Both the position numbers and the translations under genes were made by a program. DNA of 5,552 nt from Verrucomicrobiales bacterium (GTDB lineage Bacteria > Verrucomicrobiota > Verrucomicrobiia > Verrucomicrobiales > DEV007), in contig PAHQ01000005.1 in assembly GCA_002705125.1 (NCBI GenBank), forward strand, positions 9,770 through 15,321, read 5' to 3'. Positions 1 through 5,552 of this stretch are shown piece by piece (within the stretch, counting starts at the first letter, position 1; each line of letters starts with the position of its first letter). The notes under the pieces are model-generated. The model did no database searches, was not told where the DNA came from, and was given only the letters and a program-made list of their open reading frames with translations.

Positions 1-917
1 CCATTTTCAGTGATTTCTTCTCTGAGAATTAACTTACCTTGGCTCGGCACTTCATAGAAACTGATAGTATCACCGTGACCGTCGTCCGCAGTTTGAGGAT
101 CAGGATTCTTAGAGCCTGCGATTGTGATGCTTACGTTTCGTTCGGTTCCATCAAAAGATTTAATAGTAAATGTATCCTTCACGCTTTCGGATCCTACGGC
201 CATCAAATGGTGATTGCTCAGAGTAGATTCATAATTCCAAGCACCTTCCGCAGTGAGAGTAAATGTCCCGTGCGTACCCTGTGTCTCTTGGGCTACTAAT
301 TTTGCCTCATTCGTATCTTTGTCTTTGATTCGTATAAAGCCACTGCCTTTCTCGATTTGAGATGTTTTCGATGCTTCAATGACGTAGTCCAATTTGGACA
401 TCACTGCCGCGTCATTAGTGCCTTTTATTGAAACAAGTATTTGAAATACGAATCCATTTTCATCAGTGAAAGAAAATAACTCTTCTCTTATTGCGCCTGT
501 AGGTAAATCATCATGTGTTGCGGCATAATCAGTTCCGTTTACTTTGTTGGCTTTGGAATTATATTTATAGGTTCCATCGGTCAATACCTCGAGGTCACCA
601 TAGAGGGATTGATTGCCAGACGAGTACGATGCTGTTACCTCTTTCTTTGTGTAGGGTAAAACCAGATTCGCATAGGCTCCTGTATTGTAAGAGCCCTCTT
701 TTTTTAAAGCATCTTTATTTGCATTTAGGTCAGCCGTTTCATCCAGATTTAGAACCATTCCACTTGGAACATCGGGCTGCACATCAAGAGCATCTACAAT
801 GCCATCACTATCAGCGTCCTGCCCATAAAGGTGAGAAGGAATGGTGATCAGAAAAAGAAATAGTAATGATCGGATTAGAAGTGTCGTAAATGAATAAGAA
901 GAGTGGGGAATTTTCAT
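1..917 (-). CDS. Secreted VCBS-repeat protein, N-terminal part (3' end beyond window)
   Basis: The frame is open from an ATG at 917 down to base 1 (305 full codons), so the C-terminus lies outside the window. Residues 1-32 form a signal peptide: a basic start, a hydrophobic core (LLFLFLITI, 18-26), and likely cleavage after Tyr31-Gly32. The mature protein begins with a DxDxDGxxD calcium-binding-type motif (Asp34, 36, 38, 42), as in thrombospondin type 3-like repeats. Two VCBS-like domains follow. The first, about 90-172, has GDLEVLTDGTYKY and ends in GTNDAA, the VCBS signature. The second, about 181-271, has IRIKDKD, HGTFTLTAEGAWNYES and VKDTFTIKSFDGTE, and ends in a degenerate SKNP. VCBS domains are beta-sandwich modules of large surface or secreted adhesin-like proteins, so a role in adhesion, matrix or cell-surface structure is likely but inferred. 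No Shine-Dalgarno sequence precedes the start. The gene is divergent from the GGT-like gene. The VCBS identity is fairly sure; the function is unknown. Confidence 0.87.
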   Translation of the reverse strand, partial: MKIPHSSYSFTTLLIRSLLFLFLITIPSHLYGQDADSDGIVDALDVQPDVPSGMVLNLDETADLNANKDALKKEGSYNTGAYANLVLPYTKKEVTASYSSGNQSLYGDLEVLTDGTYKYNSKANKVNGTDYAATHDDLPTGAIREELFSFTDENGFVFQILVSIKGTNDAAVMSKLDYVIEASKTSQIEKGSGFIRIKDKDTNEAKLVAQETQGTHGTFTLTAEGAWNYESTLSNHHLMAVGSESVKDTFTIKSFDGTERNVSITIAGSKNPDPQTADDGHGDTISFYEVPSQGKLILREEITEN

Positions 918-1146
918 TATTTAGAAATTGTTTTAAATAGTATAATCTTCAACGAGTCAACTATTTATGCATATGTTAGTCACGGTTGACCGTGACTAAA
1001 ATAAAAACCCCTCACACTCTCGTTACGTATGATCGTGACAAGAGTCCCCCATGAGATTTGTGACAAATAATAACAATCTAATAACCATGAAGTTATATAA
1101 AATATAGGAGATTGCCTTTTTGAATTATTGGACTGATAATCAATGA
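918..1146. other. Divergent intergenic region
   Basis: These 229 bases separate the starts of two divergent genes and should hold the promoters of both. They are AT-rich apart from a patch at about 980-1050. The region contains a perfect inverted repeat (976-999) and further GTGAC motifs at 1035 and 1060. A perfect TATAAT lies at 941-946 on the plus strand and a TATACT at 944-939 on the minus strand, 21 bases before the VCBS start codon. Neither has a good -35 box at 16-18 bases, so I do not call promoters. A GGAG at 1107-1110 is about 36 bases from the start at 1147, too far to serve it as a ribosome binding site. I found no tRNA-like structure, no riboswitch I recognise and no convincing small gene. 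Confidence 0.7.
976..999. repeat. Perfect 11-bp inverted repeat, possible operator
   Basis: The arms TTAGTCACGGT (976-986) and ACCGTGACTAA (989-999) are exact reverse complements around a 2-base centre, TG. As RNA it could fold with a 4-base loop and a 10-bp stem. Neither strand has a T-run after the stem: the plus strand continues into A-rich sequence, and the minus strand into CATATGCATA. A standard intrinsic terminator is therefore unlikely. It lies 59 bases upstream of the VCBS start and 147 bases upstream of the GGT-like start. That placement suits the binding site of a dimeric regulator acting on one or both genes. The function is inferred; the symmetry is seen directly. Confidence 0.6.
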
Positions 1147-2811
1147 ATGAATGTTAAGAAATTAATTCTGCCATTGTTACTTTTTTTATATTTGCATGGT
1201 TTTTCTGTTGCGGAAAATTCACTCAGATATCATGCAGAGGGAAAGGGCGGAGCAGTGGCTGCGGAGGATCCAGCCGCAGTTGAGGCAGGGATAGAGGTTT
1301 TAAAAAATGGTGGGAATGCTGCTGATGCGGCAGTTTCAGTGATGCTGACTGCTAGTGTTGTCGATTATGGGATGTTTTCCATAGGAGCCGAAGTCCCTTT
1401 CATCATTTTTGATAAGCGCTCAGGCAAAGTGAAGACACTCTCAGGATTAGGCTCTGCTCCATTAGATAAAGAATCGATGCTCTTTTATTACAAAGATGGT
1501 ATTCCGGGCGGTGGAGGCATTAGGGCAGTTCCTGTACCTGGTGCGGTCCACTTATTTTTTACTGCTTTAATCGAATATGGAACAATGACTTTTGCGGAGG
1601 TTTCGCGGCCCGTTCTGCGAATTCTCGATGCGGGTGGCCAGAATTGGTATGATGAATTGGCACAGACCTTAAGAAAATTAATTGATAGGGAATCATCTGC
1701 TGCGGGTAATCGTAAGGACAAGTTAAGAGCTGCACGTGACCGTTTTTACAAGGGGGACATAGCGAATCAGTTAGTGGATTATTATAAGGAGCAAGGAGGG
1801 TTCCTCAGGTTACGCGACCTGCAAGAGCACCGGACCCTCATCGAGGACCCTGTCAGTATAGAGTACCGAGGATATACCGTGCTAAAGTGTGGCCCGTGGA
1901 CTCAAGGGCCTTATCTCTGTCAGACATTACAAATTTTGGAAGGCTTTAAACTTCAGAACATGGGTCATTTGTCTGCAGATTATATCCATGTCCTCACGGA
2001 ATCTTTGAAACTGGGTTTAGCTGACCGAGACTTTTATTATGGGGATCCAAGGTTTGTGGATGTGCCATTAGTCGGCTTACTATCTAAACGCTATGCAAAA
2101 ATACGACGTCCTCTCGTTGATATGAACATAGCATCTATGGATGTACGGCCAGGTGACCCTATTAAAATGAAATCACTAGTGAATGAGCCCGCTAAGTATC
2201 GGCCAGGACCGGGAGGAACGACTACCTGTGTAGTCGCTGACCAGTGGGGTAACTTTGTTGCAGCGACTCCTAGCGGTAATGGCCCCTACAACATTTGTGA
2301 ACCTCTAGGCATAGCGCATGGAAATCGATTACGAAGCTTGAACACATCACCAGGTCATCCGAACCGGATCGAGCCCGGTAAGAGACCAAGGATCACGCTT
2401 ACCCCTACATTAGTTCTAAAGGATCAATTGCCAGTCATGGGGATCAGTGTAGCGGGCGGTGATTTGCAGGATCAAACTACGCTCAATTGTTTGCTTAATG
2501 TTATTGAGTTTGGAATGAAGCCAAAAGAAGCGGTCACAGCGAATCGATTTTCTACTAGGCACCATGAAAATTCATTTAATCCGGAAAGTTTTCGCAGAAT
2601 TGATGGTCTTGGAAGGCTCACCTTGAATGAGGGCATAGGTAAGGAAATTATAACAGATTTGGTTAAGAGGGGACACAAAGTTTCAATGACAGGAGGCCCT
2701 ATAGCCAATCCCGTGATGATTTATTTTGATCGTGAAAAGAAAGAATTTTTTGCTGCAGGGGATCCCAAAGCTAACCGTCACGCGGCAGTACTTGAGTCGA
2801 ACTCGAAATGA
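1147..2811 (+). CDS. Periplasmic gamma-glutamyltransferase-like Ntn-hydrolase (uncharacterised subgroup)
   Basis: This is a complete 554-residue protein of the gamma-glutamyltranspeptidase (GGT) family, whose members self-cleave into large and small subunits and act as amidohydrolases or transferases outside the cytoplasm. An in-frame TGA at 1144-1146 fixes the start at 1147; there is no Shine-Dalgarno sequence. Residues 1-22 are a signal peptide (cleavage likely after SVA). Family landmarks are VLKNGGNAADAAV (51-63), AVPVPGAV (127-134), RFYKGDIA (199-206), GGFLRLRDL (217-225), YRGYTV (240-245) and YYGDPRFVDVPL (297-308). The autoprocessing site is GG-TTT (356-360) followed by DQWGN (365-369); Thr358 is the likely new N-terminus and nucleophile. 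This gives subunits of about 357 and 197 residues, near the usual sizes. GKRPR (411-415) and AGGDLQDQ (436-443) follow. Residues that hold the gamma-glutamyl group in E. coli Ggt look replaced, so I give no symbol and would not assume glutathione as substrate. The third gene begins 81 bases downstream, possibly in one operon. Confidence 0.9.
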   Translation: MNVKKLILPLLLFLYLHGFSVAENSLRYHAEGKGGAVAAEDPAAVEAGIEVLKNGGNAADAAVSVMLTASVVDYGMFSIGAEVPFIIFDKRSGKVKTLSGLGSAPLDKESMLFYYKDGIPGGGGIRAVPVPGAVHLFFTALIEYGTMTFAEVSRPVLRILDAGGQNWYDELAQTLRKLIDRESSAAGNRKDKLRAARDRFYKGDIANQLVDYYKEQGGFLRLRDLQEHRTLIEDPVSIEYRGYTVLKCGPWTQGPYLCQTLQILEGFKLQNMGHLSADYIHVLTESLKLGLADRDFYYGDPRFVDVPLVGLLSKRYAKIRRPLVDMNIASMDVRPGDPIKMKSLVNEPAKYRPGPGGTTTCVVADQWGNFVAATPSGNGPYNICEPLGIAHGNRLRSLNTSPGHPNRIEPGKRPRITLTPTLVLKDQLPVMGISVAGGDLQDQTTLNCLLNVIEFGMKPKEAVTANRFSTRHHENSFNPESFRRIDGLGRLTLNEGIGKEIITDLVKRGHKVSMTGGPIANPVMIYFDREKKEFFAAGDPKANRHAAVLESNSK

Positions 2812-2865
2812 TTTTTTCCATGACTTTGATTCTCTCAAAATCATGAAAATTGAGATCGACTCGAG
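2791..2865 (+). repeat. Nested stem-loop at the junction of the second and third genes
   Basis: The inner inverted repeat pairs CATGACTTTGA (2819-2829) with TCAAAATCATG (2835-2845), 10 of 11 positions, around a TTCTC loop. An outer pair could form between CTTGAGTCGA (2791-2800), in the last codons of the GGT-like gene, and TCGACTCGAG (2856-2865), with one G-U wobble. The outer arms enclose the stop codon at 2809-2811. No T-run follows on the plus strand; the T-run at 2812-2817 comes before the inner stem. It is therefore not a standard intrinsic terminator. It could adjust relative expression of the two genes or protect a processed mRNA end, or be chance in AT-rich sequence. Confidence 0.4.
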
Positions 2866-2892
2866 TGTCGTTAAAATTAATAATGATTACTA

Positions 2893-5552
2893 ATGAGATT
2901 AATAACATTTCTCTTTTTTCTGATTACTCTTAGTTGTGCATTTGCTCAGATCCCGAGTCCTGATGATGCTCCTTTACCGCTTTCTCCTGAAGAGAGTAAA
3001 AAACATTTCAAATTAACTGATGGGTTTCGTATTGATCTGATTGCCTCAGAGCCACTGATCAGGGACCCGAGTTGCATTGCTTGGGATTCTAAAGGGCGTC
3101 TATTTGTTACTGAAATTCATGGCTATAATCTAGAGGGTCATCTCGACGTGACTGAACTCAATAAAACCGGCAAGCTAGACACATCAATTCGTCGCGTACG
3201 TGTCGGGCCAAAACTCAAAGCAGAAGCACAAAAGGGTCAGACAGGTAGTCTCAAATTATTGCGTGACATAGATGGTGATGGAACGATGGATGAGTCCATA
3301 CTATGGGCCGATGATATACCTGCAGCGTATGGCGTGATAACTTTGGATGAGGGTTTGATTATTACAGCGGCTCCTCATATTATATTTTTTGCAGACACGA
3401 ATGGAGACAATAGGCCGGACGTACGTAAGACGCTTTTCACTGGTTTCACGATAGGGGAAATGGAAAGAGCAATTAATAACCCAGTCATGGGTCCTGATGG
3501 ATGGATTTATGCGGGTCAGGGATGGGGAGGAGGAGACATTACTGGGCCAAACTTAAAGGGTACCGTTAAGGTGGGTAGGACGGACTTTCGTTTCAAGTCT
3601 GACGGAACAGCCATTGAGCCGGCGAGTGGATCAAATCATACCTTTGGAATGGCCTTTGACGATGTTGGTAACCGGTTCCTTATAACTACTAGCCGGCCAG
3701 CACTTTATGCAGTGCCCTTACCTTATCACTACCTGAAGAGAAATCCTCATGTGAGCACACCTGACCTCACGGCTTCTGCCAGTAATTATTCTAATACATT
3801 TCCTACGAGTACGCCTCATCCGTGGCGCCGGAAACGTGGAGCTGATCCGAGATGGGTTAAGTTCTACGGTGCAGGTGAAGCTAAGCCAAACGGAAATTTT
3901 ACATCGGCCTGCGGGCAACAAATTTATCGTGCAAAACTTTTTCCTGAATCTTTTCATGGGAATTATTTTTGTTGTGACCCTCAACAGAGCATGGTTCACC
4001 GTGCTGAAATTCAACGTGAAGGACCGGGCCTTGCTGTTCGACGCCATCCGGACCATGCCAATTCAGAATTCCTCACTTCAACGGATGGGTGGTTCCGTCC
4101 AAATAATCTGCGAGTTGGTCCGGACGGAGCGCTGTACGTTATCGATATGTACCGCGAGATCATTGAGGATTATTCGGCAATTCCACGTTACATGCAGCAA
4201 CAGTACGGTCTCCTGAAAGGAAATGACAGGGGACGTATTTGGAGAGTCGCTCCAGAAAAAAGTAAACCCTTTCCGATCAGGACCAATAAATATGAGCCAG
4301 CCAGTCCAGTTTCCGATCAAATTAAATCTTTGTATGGTTCTAGTTCGAAATTATTAGAAGCAATGAAGGATTCTCATTATGGAGTTCGTGTCCATGCTTT
4401 GAGAGTTGCGGACCAGAGATTTAGAACTAGTCCGAAACTTTTAAATGCAGCATTGTCCCTAATTGAAAGTGAATCTGATCCTAACGTTTTGTTGCAGCTT
4501 GCATTGAGTCTAGGGGAAAGTGATGATCTTCGATCAGTTAAAGGTCTAGTACATTTAGCAGCTCATCATTCTAATATCCGTTGGATGAAAAATGCTGTTC
4601 TAAGCTCAATCGGTAACATGGCAGGTACATTTTTTGAGTTAGCTATAAAAGAACATTCAAAGATGGATCCTTCAATACTTGAGCAAGTAGCTCAAACAGC
4701 GGCTCGTACTGGTGATGCTAATTTACTTGTTGCTGCCGTGGATCATCCTGATCCGGCTCTTCGTCTCCGCATTCTAAGTCTCGCAGCTAAGAACGGAGTT
4801 AATGTTTCAGGTTCGTTACGTGCAATTGCTGATGAGGCTCTCAGTGCTCCTAAATCTTCTGAACGGGAACGGCTCGCTGCGTTGCAGTTAATTAGTTATG
4901 CTTCAGCGGATGTCGTTAAATCTGGGATTAAAAACTTTTTATCTCCTTTGCAGAATCCTGACTTTCAGGCACAGGCTATTAAAATTGTCCTTGCTCAAGA
5001 AAATGAAGTCGTTGCAGAGCAATTAATCGACCACTTATCAAGATCGACTCCTCTCATCACTTCACTCATTACTGAGGCGCTCTTTGCTCATCCTAAAACA
5101 ATTAAGCAACTCCTTTCATCAAGTCATAAAGTGCAATTCTCTGAACTCCAGATGCATCGTCTCATTAATCATGAAGACTCTGAAATTCGTAAATTGTCGG
5201 AGTCTCTTTCAGTAAGAGAAGGTAAGGAATCAATAAATCAGCTCTCTCATAAGAGTTATTATGCGGCTTTAAAAAAGGAGCCTAACATTCAGCGCGGATC
5301 AGCTCTATTTATGGTTCATTGTGCCAATTGCCACCAGTTTGGGGGGCAGGGAATAGCTGTGGGTCCTCCTCTCGACGGAGAAGCGGGTCGACCCGCTGAG
5401 TCGCTTTTGGCGGACGTTCTTGATCCTTCGGCTCAGATCACTGCTGGTTATTCTACCTACATTGGAAAATTAAAAGGTGGGCTTTCTCATACTGGTGTCC
5501 TTTCTTCAGAGTCTGCTACTAGTTTAACCTTATTGCAGGCGGCCGGATCTAA
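2893..5552 (+). CDS. Exported dehydrogenase-like beta-propeller / HEAT / cytochrome c fusion, 3'-truncated by window
   Basis: The frame is open from ATG 2893 to the window end (886 full codons); an in-frame TGA at 2884-2886 excludes an earlier start. Residues 1-18 are a signal peptide ending in AFA before Gln19. Residues about 44-453 match the PVC 'membrane-bound dehydrogenase' domain (TIGR02604-type), a beta-propeller related to soluble sugar dehydrogenases. Visible landmarks are GFRIDLIASEPLIRDPS, IDGDGTMDES and DTNGDNRPD (Ca-binding-like loops), TSACGQQIYRAKLFPESFHG, VGPDGALYVIDMYRE and DRGRIWRV. Residues about 470-790 are helical and HEAT-like (for example SHYGVRVHAL and DHPDPALRLRIL). 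A cytochrome c domain starts near 800, with heme-binding Cys810-Ala-Asn-Cys813-His814 and then VGPPLDG, DPSAQITAGYSTY and GLSHTGVL, as in the TIGR02603 type. The distal heme ligand is probably beyond the window. A periplasmic oxidation passing electrons to heme is inferred; the substrate is unknown. There is no Shine-Dalgarno sequence. It follows the GGT-like gene by 81 bases. Confidence 0.9.
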   Translation, partial: MRLITFLFFLITLSCAFAQIPSPDDAPLPLSPEESKKHFKLTDGFRIDLIASEPLIRDPSCIAWDSKGRLFVTEIHGYNLEGHLDVTELNKTGKLDTSIRRVRVGPKLKAEAQKGQTGSLKLLRDIDGDGTMDESILWADDIPAAYGVITLDEGLIITAAPHIIFFADTNGDNRPDVRKTLFTGFTIGEMERAINNPVMGPDGWIYAGQGWGGGDITGPNLKGTVKVGRTDFRFKSDGTAIEPASGSNHTFGMAFDDVGNRFLITTSRPALYAVPLPYHYLKRNPHVSTPDLTASASNYSNTFPTSTPHPWRRKRGADPRWVKFYGAGEAKPNGNFTSACGQQIYRAKLFPESFHGNYFCCDPQQSMVHRAEIQREGPGLAVRRHPDHANSEFLTSTDGWFRPNNLRVGPDGALYVIDMYREIIEDYSAIPRYMQQQYGLLKGNDRGRIWRVAPEKSKPFPIRTNKYEPASPVSDQIKSLYGSSSKLLEAMKDSHYGVRVHALRVADQRFRTSPKLLNAALSLIESESDPNVLLQLALSLGESDDLRSVKGLVHLAAHHSNIRWMKNAVLSSIGNMAGTFFELAIKEHSKMDPSILEQVAQTAARTGDANLLVAAVDHPDPALRLRILSLAAKNGVNVSGSLRAIADEALSAPKSSERERLAALQLISYASADVVKSGIKNFLSPLQNPDFQAQAIKIVLAQENEVVAEQLIDHLSRSTPLITSLITEALFAHPKTIKQLLSSSHKVQFSELQMHRLINHEDSEIRKLSESLSVREGKESINQLSHKSYYAALKKEPNIQRGSALFMVHCANCHQFGGQGIAVGPPLDGEAGRPAESLLADVLDPSAQITAGYSTYIGKLKGGLSHTGVLSSESATSLTLLQAAGS

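Noticed and set aside
39..847. Two plus-strand open frames (39-299 and 515-847).
   Set aside because: They lie antisense to a 305-codon minus-strand frame with a signal peptide and VCBS motifs. Their translations are low-complexity and Cys/His/Arg-rich with no recognisable domain.
939..946. TATAAT on the plus strand (941-946) and TATACT on the minus strand (944-939) as -10 boxes.
   Set aside because: No acceptable -35 element lies at 16-18 bases for either; the TTGACT on the minus strand (960-955) is only 10 bases from TATACT. Such hexamers are common in AT-rich spacers.
976..1008. The 11-bp palindrome as an intrinsic terminator.
   Set aside because: No U-tract would follow the stem on either strand, and it lies upstream of two divergent starts, where no transcript is expected to end.
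1051..1107. An 18-codon open frame in the divergent intergenic region, a possible leader peptide.
   Set aside because: It has no ribosome binding site, no attenuator-like codon run and no following terminator hairpin, and this length is expected by chance.
1488..2708. Minus-strand open frames at 1488-1721 and 2472-2708.
   Set aside because: Both are fully inside the GGT-like gene on the opposite strand, and their translations show no family features.
2926..2940. A lipoprotein lipobox around Cys15 of the dehydrogenase-like protein (TLSC).
   Set aside because: Thr at -3 and Leu at -2 do not fit the usual L-[AS]-[GA]-C pattern, and AFA before Gln19 is a good ordinary signal peptidase site.
3961..3975. 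Cys360-Cys361 in the propeller as a possible second heme or metal site.
   Set aside because: There is no CxxCH pattern, and the segment matches the family's usual 'NxFxCxP...VHR' strand, where a cysteine is common.
3718..4320. Open frames at 3718-4056 (minus), 3836-4216 (plus, other frame) and 4078-4320 (minus).
   Set aside because: All overlap the conserved propeller region of the dehydrogenase-like gene, whose frame is uninterrupted and carries the family motifs.

Overview
The window holds three genes for exported proteins, two of them cut by the window ends. It looks like chromosomal DNA from a bacterium of the PVC group (Verrucomicrobia or Planctomycetes), probably free-living and possibly marine. 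The main reason is the third gene: it joins a 'membrane-bound dehydrogenase' beta-propeller, a HEAT-like helical region and a CxxCH cytochrome c domain, an architecture known mainly from those phyla. Moderate AT-richness and the lack of Shine-Dalgarno sequences before all three starts are compatible with this but do not prove it. No 16S rRNA or other phylogenetic marker is present, so the assignment is an inference.

Layout. Positions 1-917 (minus strand) carry the N-terminal part of a secreted VCBS-repeat protein that runs off the left edge. A 229-base divergent intergenic region (918-1146) follows, containing a perfect 11-bp inverted repeat (976-999) and further copies of its GTGAC core. Positions 1147-2811 (plus strand) encode a complete periplasmic gamma-glutamyltransferase-like (Ntn-hydrolase) protein. 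An 81-base gap (2812-2892) with stem-loop potential separates it from the third gene, 2893-5552 (plus strand), the dehydrogenase-like/HEAT/cytochrome c protein, which runs off the right edge. Two of these genes are open at a window boundary and were read directly from the sequence without internal stops: 305 full codons for the first and 886 for the third.

How they may work together. All three products begin with a signal peptide, so the locus is devoted to the cell envelope or periplasm. The second and third genes are co-directional and closely spaced and could be co-transcribed. One would then be a self-processing amidohydrolase-like enzyme and the other a periplasmic redox protein able to pass electrons to a c-type heme. 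Their substrates cannot be read from the sequence. The VCBS gene is transcribed the opposite way and may share a control region with the pair.

I see no mobile element, CRISPR array, tRNA, rRNA or phage gene. Nothing clearly amounts to a new multi-gene system. The points most worth a second look are the palindrome and its half-sites, the atypical substrate pocket of the GGT-like enzyme, and the nested stem-loop at the junction of the second and third genes.
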